Shown in pieces: positions 19,585 to 30,500 of a stretch of DNA of 64,000 bases (positions are counted from its first letter, which is position 1; the number at the start of each line of letters is the position of its first letter). Source of the stretch: Byssothecium circinans. Its lineage: Eukaryota > Ascomycota > Dothideomycetes > Pleosporales > Massarinaceae. The DNA lies in assembly GCA_010015675.1 (NCBI GenBank), contig ML977004.1, positions 146,655-210,654 on the forward strand, given 5' to 3'. The notes beneath the pieces were generated by a model. The model ran no database searches, was not told the DNA's origin, and saw nothing but the letters and a program-made list of their open reading frames with translations. The position numbers were made by a program, and so were the translations under genes.

Positions 19585-20922
19585 ATGTCTTCCCCCAACT
19601 CAGACATCCTCTCAGACTATGCCAGCGACGACTTCCCCGAAGACGTTAAACCCACGCGCCGCCTCTCCCATACGCCCGACCACGACCCATCTCCCGTCCC
19701 CAACAAGCGTCTCCGCCTCACCACCCGCGCTGACCGCGCACCCTCATCCCCTCCACGCGCCGCAAAACATCCCATCGAAGTGGACGACCTAGGCGCGCTC
19801 TCCGAAGACACAGATGGCAGTGTCCCCGCCTCACCTCATCACCCGGGCATGAGCGCCGACGATGACTTTGGCCAGGACCAAGTCTCAGTGTGCAAATGGG
19901 AGGGCTGTGAAGCCGGCGATTTGGAAAATATGGATAACTTGGTGGAGCATCTGCATGAGGATCACATAGGCACGAGGCAGAAGAAGTATAGCTGTGAATG
20001 GAGCGATTGTCCCAGGAAGGGGATTCCACATGCCAGTGGCTATGCGTTGAGGGCGCATATGAGGAGCCATACGAGGGAGAAGCCATTTTACTGTACTCTG
20101 CCTGGTACGTCCCTTACCCTACCCCATACACAGCGGGTAAAAATAACTAACAAGAAAACAGAATGCGACCGCAGCTTCACCCGTTCCGACGCCCTGGCAA
20201 AGCACATGCGCACCGTCCACGAAACCGAAGCCCTGCGCCCTTCCGACCCTGTCCCCAAACACCACTCCTCCAACCCAACAAACAAGCAACAACGCCTCAA
20301 GCTCGTGCTCACCGCAGAGGCAAAGCGCTCCACCGACAAGGGCTCCACTCCCGCGTCACCCGCATCACATGCGCCGAACAGCGCGACGATACCGCAGAGT
20401 GAACCCAATGTAGAGTACGCACACAACAACGTCATTTACATTGAAGACGTGTCTACACCAAATGCGCCGAAAATGGTCCAGTTCCCGCCCGATCTAAGCT
20501 TTACACCCCGTGAGCTTTCGCTGCCTGCGCCCGAGCTGTTCAAGTTGCTCAGGCTGCAACTCCATTGGGCGACACAAGAGGGCGAATCTCTTCGTGCAGA
20601 AGCGGAGTCCTTGGAGAAGAAGCGCAAGGACGAGTGGGTGGCCAAGGAGCTGCTCGTGGAGAACCTCATGGAAGCCGAAGTGGCAAAGGCGAAACGCGGG
20701 CTCGTGGAAGCTGGAAACCCGGATATTCCCCATCATCTGGCGCTTCTGAATGAAGATGTGGAGCCGTCAAGGAAGCTGAGGATCAATGCCAAGGATAGAA
20801 AGCTGCCGTGGTGGAGAGATGACTCGTGGACCGACCGTCTGGACAACTCTATGCAGCCTGACCCAGGAACTTCATTGGCCGATGTACGACCGGACGATGT
20901 GGTCGCAACAGCAGAGAAGTGA
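19585..20922 (+). CDS. C2H2 zinc-finger nuclear protein
   Basis: Exons 19585-20104 and 20162-20922. An acidic, Ser/Pro-rich N-terminus (SDYASDDFPED, basic patch NKRLRLTTR) precedes three C2H2 fingers in a GLI/YY1-like arrangement: CKWEGCEAGDLENM...HLHEDH, CEWSDCPRKG...HMRSH and CTLPECDRSFTRSDAL..HMRTVH. After a basic linker, a conserved C-terminal segment includes LFKLLRLQLHWATQEGESL and a long predicted coiled coil (KKRKDEWVAKELLVENLMEA). It may be the counterpart of the fission yeast INO80-complex subunit Iec1, but I cannot confirm that without alignment. The frame also reads open upstream to 19372, but ATG 19585 (CACCCACAATG) is the better start. The 57-nt intron is stop-free and divisible by three. 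Confidence 0.85.
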   Translation: MSSPNSDILSDYASDDFPEDVKPTRRLSHTPDHDPSPVPNKRLRLTTRADRAPSSPPRAAKHPIEVDDLGALSEDTDGSVPASPHHPGMSADDDFGQDQVSVCKWEGCEAGDLENMDNLVEHLHEDHIGTRQKKYSCEWSDCPRKGIPHASGYALRAHMRSHTREKPFYCTLPGTSLTLPHTQRVKITNKKTECDRSFTRSDALAKHMRTVHETEALRPSDPVPKHHSSNPTNKQQRLKLVLTAEAKRSTDKGSTPASPASHAPNSATIPQSEPNVEYAHNNVIYIEDVSTPNAPKMVQFPPDLSFTPRELSLPAPELFKLLRLQLHWATQEGESLRAEAESLEKKRKDEWVAKELLVENLMEAEVAKAKRGLVEAGNPDIPHHLALLNEDVEPSRKLRINAKDRKLPWWRDDSWTDRLDNSMQPDPGTSLADVRPDDVVATAEK

Positions 20923-21212
20923 TTGACGGTCCCACTGGTAGGGACGTTGCTGTACAACATGGGAACTGGCGTTACTTCACAGCTTGACCAGTATTTTTGG
21001 GACATATAGATGATACCATTGCCTTTTCATTTCAATAACCATGCAAAAGTCACCAACTCCAATGTTAGTTCCGCATGCCTGGCCCATGACATTGTTACCA
21101 CTCATGCTCTCTGCTTCAGAGCCATGGCACTATTTTCGACGTCAAAATGGCGGCGCATCTAGACCTCACCCACTTGACCTATCCACCACAATCTTGCGAG
21201 TCATACTTCGAC

Positions 21213-21976
21213 TCAGTTCCCTTTCCTCCCCTTTCGCTTATCAGCCTCAGAGTTCTTGAACGGAAACCCGCTCGTCCGCTTATCCGCACCAGTCTTCCGA
21301 CTGATCCTCCCATCTGTACTCGCAAACAGAATGCACCAAAGACCAACAGCAGATAAGAAGCCACTACCAATGACACCGAGGCTGAATGAAGTCACGCCCG
21401 TCTCAGTCCACATGGAGTAGGAATAGAAGGCGGCAGCGACGTGGAAGAAGGCAGTTATGGTGAGCGTAGGAACGGCGTAGGGCGCTTTGGGGTCGGCGGC
21501 TGAGGTCGTTGCTCCTGCAATCGTGTTAGCATTCCAAAAGGGAAATAGGAGAGGATGTAGGTGCAAGTAAGGGATGAATGAGGGGGGACATGCCTTCGGT
21601 TAATCGACTACTCAATGGCACACTCCCGGTGAGAAGTATCTGCAGCGCGCCTATAGTGAGTAGCGCAAAGCCTACAGAGCGCGAGAAGTAAACTTCGAGA
21701 GCTGTACAATCACGTCAGCGATCATTCCCAGAACCTGTAGGTTTGGATAGCGTGATGGCTTACTCGAAGCTTCGCGCACCTCGGGCGAGAGTAATGCTAC
21801 TATCATTGTCGGCGAGGCGATCAAGGGCGCGGCCTGTGTGGCGAGCCACGCTGCCGTGCCGTAGCTGTAGAAGTAGTAGACCTGTGCGCCGCTATCAGCA
21901 TTTCCATTCTTGCATCCATGCACCGCGCATCCATCGAGCAGGCACACGAGCTGAGGGGTGGGTGTCATACATCCAT
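21213..21976 (-). CDS. Small multi-pass membrane protein, fungal-conserved, function unknown
   Basis: I propose a tiny first exon (ATGGAT, 21971-21976), an intron at 21882-21970 with donor GTATGA, then exons encoding VYYFYSYGTAAWLATQAAPL, SPTMIVALLSPEVREAS, TLEVYFSRSVGFALLTIGAL, LLTGSVPLSSRLTEG, PYAVPTLTITAFFHVAAAFY and SLGVIGSGFLSAVGLWCILF, ending in a basic tail (KNSEADKRKGRKGN). The pattern suggests four membrane helices with a cytosolic basic C-terminus. An alternative start inside the proposed first intron (MTPTPQLV, 21968) keeps the same frame but adds a Cys-rich stretch that looks less protein-like. I do not recognise an assigned function. Confidence 0.75.
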
Positions 21977-22839
21977 TGTTGAAGCGTGAAGAGTCAATTA
22001 GAAGTTGTAGGTAACGTGGTATCGAAGGGATTGCAGGGAAGAGTTTGATCTCGAAGTGATGAGATGGAGGGGTTTAAAGGCAGTTGTGTGGGAAGGCAAC
22101 TCGTGAAGAATGTGTACATGGCAGCTTTGAGCAAACACCTACGTCATTGGAGTCCGTGGTTATTTGACTATTGCGGAAAGACTCTAGCGGGAGGCTAACC
22201 GCATTTGGAGTCATAGTCCCAAAGCAGGGAAAAGGATTTGTCAGAAAATGAACGCATGTTTTCTGGCGGATTTGTGGAAAACCATAGGGGGAGGCATGGT
22301 ATAGAGGCGAAATGCAAAGGGTAGTGACAGTGCCTTGGGCAGAATGTTCAACAAGAACATTACCCAATGAAATTAAGGAAATCCACTAATTAAGAGCAGT
22401 CTCTAAGCGGTAACTTACCTGTATGGTTGGCAAGTTTCTTCCGACCTTAAATTCCGAAATTTCATAGCACGCTTTATCTCGAGATCGAGGTATTAGGTAT
22501 TAAACTCCTTGCATCAAGATAAGCAAGTGGAAGGTACCACACCAACAATCCATCAAACCCTATTCCACTAAACTTTAAAGCCATGCAAATGATTCGAGAC
22601 CCTGACGAGAACATCCACTGGGCGCGATCATACTCCGTATATAGAGTTTACGGGTGCCCAGTGCAACGGGCTGGTCCGACCGTCCTGTAGTTATTGGACA
22701 TTACGGGCATGAATAAAGAACGTGTCTCATGAAACATGACTCCTCCATCTTGCAGAAGGTTTCCTGGTGTCCTCGCCAATCGTGTGATGATAGATCGTGA
22801 ATACAGATCAAGTCAAGATGCAATAATAACGGCTCCAAA
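21977..22839. other. Intergenic region
   Basis: Promoter side of the small membrane protein and 3' side of the CorA-like gene. No gene, repeat or RNA is seen; scattered short ORFs lack support. Confidence 0.4.
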
Positions 22840-24675
22840 TCAAAACTCCTTACTCTTCTTCCGCCGATGCATCAACCACCGCCTACTCACATCATAAACC
22901 ATCCTACTCCACGTCCTCGTGATAATCTTCCCCTCAAACGTCCCACTAACCACACTAAAGATAAAAGTTGCCAGCAAGCTCACCGCCGTCACCACCGCAA
23001 ACGCCCACCAGTAACTTTTCACCCTGAACTCCACTCCCGCGAACTGAATCGAAAAATATCCCGTCATAAGCGTGACCGGCATAAACACTATGGTAATTTT
23101 TGCGAGCAGCAGTGTAACGCGTGTGAGTCGCTCGACGGAGAAGGACTCTTTGATCGCGATGAGGTTGAAGTTCATCATCACGAGGGATTCTTTCTGGTCG
23201 ATGCATTCCTGGATCTCGGAGAGCGCGTAGAGCATGATACGATCTTTGAGGCGTTCGAAACGTGCGCGTGCTGCCGAACTCAGAGATACGCCGAGGAGAC
23301 TGTCTGCTTCGGGGATTTGTTGGATAGGGGAGGAGTAGCCTTGGTAGGACGAAGTGGGGGAGTCCACACCGGAGACGATGTGTGAGTTCTTGAGGGACGC
23401 AAGCGTGGCTTCTTGTTTCTTGAGCACACGCTCGATGATCTTTTCATAAGACTGGTATACGCGTTTGAGGACCGCGAGTTGGCAGCCTATGTGGTGGAGT
23501 TGGTCTATGTGTTCGAGGTTGGCGCGGACGAGCATTTCTCGTCGGAGGCGGTCGAGTTCTGCGGCGTAACCGTGCTGGCGGCGCGTTACGAGGTCGTAAG
23601 TTGTAAACCAATCTTCGAAAAGGTAGTAGAAGAGGAGGCCTGGGGCGTCGGTGGGACGGTGCGCGGTTTCTTCCGTGCTGTTTCCGATGCGGTGTCGGAT
23701 GGGGAGCATCATTACTGAACTTTCTCGCAGGGGGGTTGGTGCTTTGGTGAGTTGGCGGAAGACACTGACGAGGTTTCTGCGTGTGGTGAACAAGATTTTG
23801 AGTTCGTGAGAGCGAAGGTTGCCATCGCTGAAGGGGAAGGGATCTTCAGAGATGGAGATGACCGTCTTGTCTTCTGTGAGAAGTAACCAGTTCCAAACGC
23901 GTTTTCCATGGGGAACGTCTTGTGATTGGTCTGTTTCGTCGTCGTGGTTGGTAGGGGTGGTGGTTCGGACATTGTGGAGGGAATTGTACCCTAAGCATAC
24001 AACTAATACGATGTTAGTGTGTGTATACGAACAAGATTTGAATATCAAGAACTCACATCGTCTCCCCCAGTCCACGGTACTCCAGTGCCAAACCTCATCG
24101 ACTATATGATAGTGGCTGAGATCGCGCACCATCTCAAGCTGCGTCGAATGCATCAACTCTGTCATCCCAATACTCTCTTCTGAGTCCCCGCTCTCGCCCT
24201 TCGAGTTCTTGCTCTTTCGCGACAGATAAGATCGGTGCGAATTCTTCGATCCAAGAGTAGCCGTGCTGTCTTTCATTCGCATACGGTTCTCTTTTGAGGG
24301 AATAGGATCCGAGCACATCAAGCCCAGCAGTCTCGGCGAGAAATCGTAGTGTTTAGCCAGAGCATGCAGTGCGTCTTTTTGATTGTACGGGAGCCACAAG
24401 TTGATCCATCGCGTATGTAGATTTGCCGGCCGAGGAGCTGCGAGTAGCTTTGAGATGGAATGGGCACCTAGATCGAAGGCACAGAAAGCCTCGTCGTCGC
24501 CGAAATCTAGACAAAAGTTGCTGCTCCGGGGATTTCGCATCTCTCTGTCAAATAGATCGAAATTTCGCTCATTGTCAAAGTCCCTGAATGAGTACGAGAT
24601 ATCGTCGTCGTCGAGATCTTGGTAGTAAGATGGGAGCTCTTCGGCTGCCGATGCAGGTCGGAATGGAGCCTCCAT
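22840..24675 (-). CDS. CorA-like membrane protein lacking the GMN signature
   Basis: About 590 aa after removal of a 66-nt intron (23991-24056; donor GTGAGT, branch CTAAC, acceptor TTAG). The soluble N-terminal part includes DLGAHSISKLLAAPRPANLH and WINLWLPYNQKDALHALAKH; a long helical domain follows (LRREMLVRANLEHIDQLHHI, RVYQSYEKIIERVLKKQEAT). Two C-terminal membrane helices are at about LARLLLAKITIVFMPVTLMTG and WWAFAVVTAVSLLATFIFSV, with a basic tail (RRWLMHRRKKSKEF). This is the CorA Mg2+ channel architecture, but the loop after helix 1 reads MTGYFSIQF where classical transporters have GMN. Transport of Mg2+ is therefore not assured. ATG 24675 opens MEAPFRPASAAEELPSYYQD. Confidence 0.85.
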   Translation of the reverse strand: MEAPFRPASAAEELPSYYQDLDDDDISYSFRDFDNERNFDLFDREMRNPRSSNFCLDFGDDEAFCAFDLGAHSISKLLAAPRPANLHTRWINLWLPYNQKDALHALAKHYDFSPRLLGLMCSDPIPSKENRMRMKDSTATLGSKNSHRSYLSRKSKNSKGESGDSEESIGMTELMHSTQLEMVRDLSHYHIVDEVWHWSTVDWGRRCEFLIFKSCSYTHTNIVLVVCLGYNSLHNVRTTTPTNHDDETDQSQDVPHGKRVWNWLLLTEDKTVISISEDPFPFSDGNLRSHELKILFTTRRNLVSVFRQLTKAPTPLRESSVMMLPIRHRIGNSTEETAHRPTDAPGLLFYYLFEDWFTTYDLVTRRQHGYAAELDRLRREMLVRANLEHIDQLHHIGCQLAVLKRVYQSYEKIIERVLKKQEATLASLKNSHIVSGVDSPTSSYQGYSSPIQQIPEADSLLGVSLSSAARARFERLKDRIMLYALSEIQECIDQKESLVMMNFNLIAIKESFSVERLTRVTLLLAKITIVFMPVTLMTGYFSIQFAGVEFRVKSYWWAFAVVTAVSLLATFIFSVVSGTFEGKIITRTWSRMVYDVSRRWLMHRRKKSKEF

Positions 24676-25727
24676 GGTAGGCTTCGTGTTGGAGAATGGG
24701 GATGAGAGTGTGAGAAGCCATTTTTCTGTTGGGTCTATGAAGTAATAGGCCCCGGTGATGCGCGCTCGTGCTGTGTGGAGGCTGTTTTATGAGTACTCAG
24801 GTGGCTGGTCACGAGGCGGTTTTATAGGCAGCATGTGTCGGATGCATGTGGCGCGACGTATGCGCGGATGGCGGTGCAACATGATGGCTACGGCTGCAAT
24901 ATAAAATGACGTTAAAGGTGGAAGTGTGAGAACATCATGATATTCCGAGATATCAACATTCAAATGGAAGTCTGGTGTTGATACTGCGCTAACCATTTTG
25001 AGGATAACAGCGGATCGCGATGCTTGTGACTGCATATGTAAGCTTGACCGTTGGGAAATCCGTCTTTCGACCGTCATCTACCCTTTCTACCACTCCACAT
25101 CTTTGCCATTGCAGACCTATCTCAAATCTCGCAACGAACACCCTGTTTTTTAGACATATTCGCCAAATACGAGCGCACTGAAGCATGGAGAACCTTCATC
25201 TACGTAGCACTGAGAAGTCATGCTGCGGAATCTGGCATCTTGGAGACAGAGGGTTGTCACGGCAAGGCCGTGTTTGCGGGGATATTTCTCGGGATCGTAT
25301 TGATGTACACCGCTGTACTGCGCACACGGTGTGGACGGCTGGTGTGAGATTGTCGTGCTTCAGAATCTTGCGCAAGGCTGTGAAGGCATCCGGGAGTTCC
25401 GAAAGCTGGGTATCTTGGTACCACATGAGATGGAGGTAGGCACCGTAACAGTATGAGATTGGATTTTCGGTGAAGTTGTGCAGTGAAGGTACACATCAGT
25501 GTAAATACTGTATGAATCCAATATGAATTCTTTGGCAATCATGCACATTCCGAGTGCTATGGAGGCTCTGCAAGCCTCGCATGTTCTTTTGTGCCATCAC
25601 CTGCTAGCCCTCTGAAACAAGCCTGGGAAGAAGCAAGCCGTGGAATCGGAAAGTATGCTTGTTCCTCATTCACCGCCTGGCATGGCCTTACACTCCATCC
25701 ACAAAGCCTCACATATGCCTCTACCCT
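24676..25727. other. Intergenic region
   Basis: About 1 kb between the CorA-like gene start and the DUF866 gene stop. It holds a promoter for the former and a 3' region for the latter. Overlapping short ORFs on both strands have no recognisable product. Confidence 0.4.
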
Positions 25728-26505
25728 CTATGCCCTCCTAATGCTCCACTTGACATTCGTGATGCTGACCTCCTCTCCCGCCTTCTCATCATAGTCGAAC
25801 CATTCGCCCTCTGATAGGTCAACTCCAGTGAACTTGGTCCCGGATTCTACGCCCGTGGCTAGGAACTCTCCCTACACACAGCAACCGTCAGCATCGTCTT
25901 CACACTACAAGACTACCACCACCACCACAAAATATACGTCCACCTACCTCAGCCTTGAACTCAGTAAACTCCAACCCTCTACAATCGAACTCGAGTATAT
26001 TCACCGTCTTGGGCGGATCGCTCTGCTCATAGCTCGCAGGCGCAGCCTTGATATTCGCCGAGTGTTCTCTCTATCCACAATCGTTAGCAATCTAACATAG
26101 AGGAAACAAAGAGGAGAAGAGCGTGAGAAAGGGAGAAAGACCTTACAGTTTTTGCACTTCCAGACAAAATTTGCTTCCCCTCTGCTACCACTCACCTCGT
26201 TCATTTCCTACGAGCTTTCGTGTTAGATAGCAAAGTCTCCACCATAGGTACCCTTGAACTAGGCTAGTGTGATATGGGAGGAGGAACGTACAAAACGAGT
26301 CGTGGTGACGAAATTTGGATGTGTTTCTCGGCAGGATGTGCATTGTACTTTGAACGTGTAGTGGAAGGGTGAATCTTCCATGTCGAGGGGACGGAGGTCG
26401 GTGACGCTGATTTGGTATTAGTTCCCTGTCCTTTCCTCACACTACTTTCTACATTCATAAGACATACCCGTTCAACTCAGCGTTCAAGGCAAGTGCTAGG
26501 ACCAT
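25728..26505 (-). CDS. DUF866 / UPF0587 zinc-binding protein (CZIB family)
   Basis: A small conserved eukaryotic protein (human CZIB, C1orf123) with a CxxC-CxxC zinc site. Spliced exons read MVLALALNAELNG, VTDLRPLDMEDSPFHYTFKV, QCTSCRETHPNFVTTTRF, ETNEVSGSRGEANFVWKCKN and C-terminal GVDLSEGEWFDYDEKAGEEV followed by SITNVKWSIRRA. The four zinc-ligand cysteines (CTSC and CKNC) are all present. The start is ATG 26503-26505 and the stop is at 25728-25730, with four or five short introns (first donor GTATGTC after LNG). It shares a 258-bp divergent promoter with SmF. The molecular function of the family is poorly defined. Confidence 0.9.
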
Positions 26506-26763
26506 ATTGTCGACAGTAAACTTTTCACTTGAAAAGATGAAATCGCAACTTGAAGCTGAAGCTTGAGCTTGCGAGATGGCGGGGGCGGGGATACTTTGTT
26601 CTGATTGGCCTGGTCGGAACTCGGCGATATATTCCACCGTCATCTTTTCGGCCAAAGCTCAGGTACTATACAATAACCAAGCGCAACACCACGACTCCCG
26701 TCCACCTTAAACCCCATCCCTACCGAAAACCGTATACTTCAAGCCCTCCATACGGTCTCAATC
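26506..26763. promoter_or_regulatory. Divergent promoter between the DUF866 gene and SmF
   Basis: 258 bp separate the two start codons, so both 5' leaders and the promoter must lie here. No clear TATA box is seen; a GGCGGGGGCGGGG stretch near 26578 is the most GC-rich motif. Confidence 0.55.
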
Positions 26764-27264
26764 ATGAGTGTAAGCTCCCCCTCACCCTCCCGTGCCCGGT
26801 TACTAACGCACAATACAGGCAGTCGCACCCTTCAACCCGCGCCCTCTGCTCCAGAGCCTGTACGTCTCCAACCGCGCGTCGCAATCGCCGAAGATGTCGC
26901 TAATAACTAGTATAGAATTGACAAGGACATCATCGTGCGCCTAAAATGGGGTGAGACCGAGTACAAAGGCAGACTTGTTTCTGTGGACTTGTATATGAAT
27001 ATCCAGCTCAACAATACGGAGGAGTTTATCGGGGGACAGAGTTCAGGGCAGTTGGGGCAGGTGCTGATAAGGTGCGTGGAATGTTGCTTAGAGCGCGGAA
27101 GAAGGGAGATTGCGAGGATGGTGGCAGTGTTGGACGGGGTTTGATATGTTAGGGAGGAGAGAAAATGTGCTAATGAAAATGGTAGGTGTAACAACGTTCT
27201 CTGGATCGGCGACGCGGATCAGGTGGAACCGAAGGCGAAGAAAGATACGGAAATGTCAGGTTGA
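26764..27264 (+). CDS. Small nuclear ribonucleoprotein F (SmF)
   Basis: Core Sm-ring subunit of spliceosomal snRNPs. Four exons (26764-26769, 26819-26859, 26916-27071, 27186-27264) join to a 93-aa protein: [76 protein letters not shown] and a short acidic/basic tail ending TEMSG. Sm1 ([20 protein letters not shown]) and Sm2 ([11 protein letters not shown]) motifs are complete. The first exon carries only the codons for Met-Ser, and all donor/acceptor pairs keep the frame. Confidence 0.95.
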
Positions 27265-27522
27265 GAGGATGTACAACGGAATGAGGATTATTGAGCGATT
27301 GAAAAAGCATGGCCAACAATGGAGGGAAAATATCCTGCGAATCCGAATGGTGATGAAATTTTAGGGAGATGGCATGCAGCACTGAACCGGAATGAGCGCT
27401 GGGCTTCCTTAGTCCATCAGAATCTGTCAGTTACCACGAGAACATTGGATTGGCGCATCAAAGGGCGGAAAAGCTTGGAGTATACTGGCTATTGAAGTCC
27501 CCCCTCGAGGGATAGCGAAATC

Positions 27523-30500
27523 CTACTCAATTTCCACCACAATCATTCCGCTCTGCTTTCCATGACCACTGTTGACTAGTGGCTTAACATCCAATCCCCT
27601 TAGCTCTCCCTCCAACCCAAGATTGGGTCCCAGCCTCACGCCCTCATCCCTTATCCTATATAGCTTCTTCATCTTCCAGTTCTCTAGCCCTTCAATCACA
27701 CTACCCGCATGGTCTCTTACCAGCCCATCGACATCCTCACTACACAACCACTGCATAACTCTCGTTACTTCATCCATCTGCTTCGCTCCCAACCCCGCAA
27801 CACTCTCCTTCCCCTCTTCAAGAAGAGCATCCATACCCTTCAACAACCCCATAAACACCAACACAGCGGCCCGTCTAAGCAGCCCTTTTACCTCGTCCGT
27901 CTCCATAGTAAGCACAAGCAGCACCATCTGTAACCCCGCATCCACTTCAATCTGCTTCAACATCTCCAACCGTTTCTCAAACACACTGCCTAGCACACTC
28001 AGCGCCGAAGCGCGAATGCGCACATCTTCTTCGATACCCGTGTCCTCCCACCCTTGGACGATCTTGAGTAAAGCATCGCGCTCAGCTTGTTCCGTGGCAT
28101 TGTCGGCATCAGGGTCGAGAAGGTTGGGTATAGGACCGCCCCAGGCAGCTTCGCCTTCTTCTTGAATTTTGAGTTCGGCGGCGACGCGTTGGTTGCGTGC
28201 GGCGAGATTCTGTTTACGGGAGCCACGGCGGGAGGCGAGGGAGAGTGTGGCTTCAAGGATTTTCTTCAGGCTTGAGTACCTTGACGATGCCGTCGTTGAA
28301 GAGATCCAGAAAGCGTCGTCGAGGACGAGGTTGTTGATGATCTCGCCGACGCGAAGACGGAAATCCAAGGCTTTTTCGATTTCCTTTTCTTTCTTCAGAC
28401 GGAGTGAGCGCTCGTCGATGTCTGTGAATGCGTCTACGATGATTCGCACTGTAGGGTTTGGAGAGCGGGTAGCGAGGTCGTTGAGGACTGGTATGGCGGC
28501 TGTGTGGACATAGGTTTCTGGATCTGCAATCGAGGCTGAGAGGAGAGCGTGTGTGAGAGAAGGCACGTCAATGACTGGGAAGGCGGTAGGGTTATTGATG
28601 AGTTTTCGGAGAGTGGACAGGGACCAAGCTCGATGTGGCGGTTCGGGTGATGTGAGGTCTTTGAGAGCGGCCTTCATTGTCTCTCGGTGTTGCGAAAGGG
28701 GGTCTGCAGATGATGTCGAAGTGGAAACCGAGGCGGGTTGGATCAATTGTATGATGTTCGCAGCGGCGTTGATGAGTTGAGCCTCAATAGGTAAGGATGT
28801 ATGTGGTTGAGTAAGATACTGTAAAGAGGGCAAGATCGAATCCAACAGGGAGGTCAATTTGGGCGCCCGTTGAAACCCTGGTGAAGAAACAAGCGTACTG
28901 AGAATGCTCAGAGCAAAGGTAGCCAAATCATCAGACTCATTCTCGCCTCCACTGACGCCGGAAGATGGTGGCAGTAGGCTTCCTAAGGTGGCGCGACTGG
29001 GTTTTTTCGTGCTCGCCAGTTTCTTCAATCTCGACTTGTGTTCAGTTACGTAGCTCTCCAAAAGCTGGCCCATGAGCTCAATGATGTGTTGTGGACTGCG
29101 CACAAATTTTTCTTTGAACTTAGTTGCCAGAGCTTCAGACAGCTTTGCGTTGGTCAGAGCTTGAAGCGGGTCTGTATCAGCATCGTTGGTCAAAGCAGGC
29201 TTGCTTCCTTGGCTAGGAGAGAGCCATTTCTTGGTGGTCTGCAAGAAGATGGTGCCAGCCACTTGATCGTCGATGTTAGCTTCCGAGAGAAGGGACACAA
29301 ACAATCGTATCCGATCATCTAGACTCGCCATGCGTGAGATGATACCGTCCATAGCCGGAAGAACTATCTCGGACTGGGAGCGTTTTCGGATCTCGATACC
29401 ACCTTGTGAACCGGGTCCAAATGTCCAAGACATTTCCCCATCCCAAAATAGGTTATTCGCTATGGAATCAATCCGCGGCGATTCGCAAGCAAATGTCAAG
29501 TAGCGCAGCAGGATAGCGTGACAAAGCTCAAACCACTCCTTGTTCAAGGATGGTCGAGAAGACGCATAGCTTAATAAGCCCCATAGAGAAAGTAAGAGGG
29601 GTCCAATAAGGCGCTTCAAAAGGCCAGCGTGCGAATACGAGGAAGCGATGGTGGCAAGTCGCCGTAGTGAGATACAAAGGTCTTGCTCATTGACAAGCAC
29701 TTGATCTGCTACGCTCCCCTTTGGTAATGGTTCATCAGATACATCAGGATGAATAACCTTCTGCAAAGGTCGAGCAAATAGCTCCCATCCCACTGCCTTG
29801 GGCCCACCGGTGCTTTTCTTGTTCAAGATCCCCCCAGCGATAATTTGACCAGCTGCCCGGCTCAACTCTTTCCCTTCTAACCCATCCAGCAAGACCAGCA
29901 ACTGCGGGGCAAGCTTTGTGAACCATTCATCCTGGGTCATATCGCTTGGGATGGAGGAAAGCAGCCGCGATGCTTGTGTGATAGCTTCGAGCGGCAGAGG
30001 AATCTGTGCTTGGGGTCCTGAAGCATCTTGAGGTACCTGTGAATTCTTCGACAAATATGACAACGAGAGGAATTCAATGGTGTGTCGAACACCGTGGGGA
30101 CGAAGAGGAACCAACGCTAGCTCTTTGGATAGCCTCGATCTCCACCAAGAGGGCACATCGTGTTGTATCAGGGACGTCAGGATGGGCAGTATTCTCGATG
30201 TAGGAGCGGCAGAGATGATGCGATGATACAGAGGCGCGTAGACTCTGTGCACTTCCTCGCTTGTCTGTGGGGAGAAGGAGAGCTCAGCGAGCGCGGATAT
30301 AACGTCTGGTAAAGCTCGTTGACTAAGGAGTGGTTGGACTCCTGTACCATTCTGCTCAAGTATGGGAAGTAGGACTTTGATAACATTGGACAGCGTAGTT
30401 TCATCGCGGACAGGACGCATTGAGATTGTTGCTACTAAGACGGATTGTGGACGTTGTGTAAAAATGACGCCAGGTGAGAGATGTGGGAGGATACCGACGG

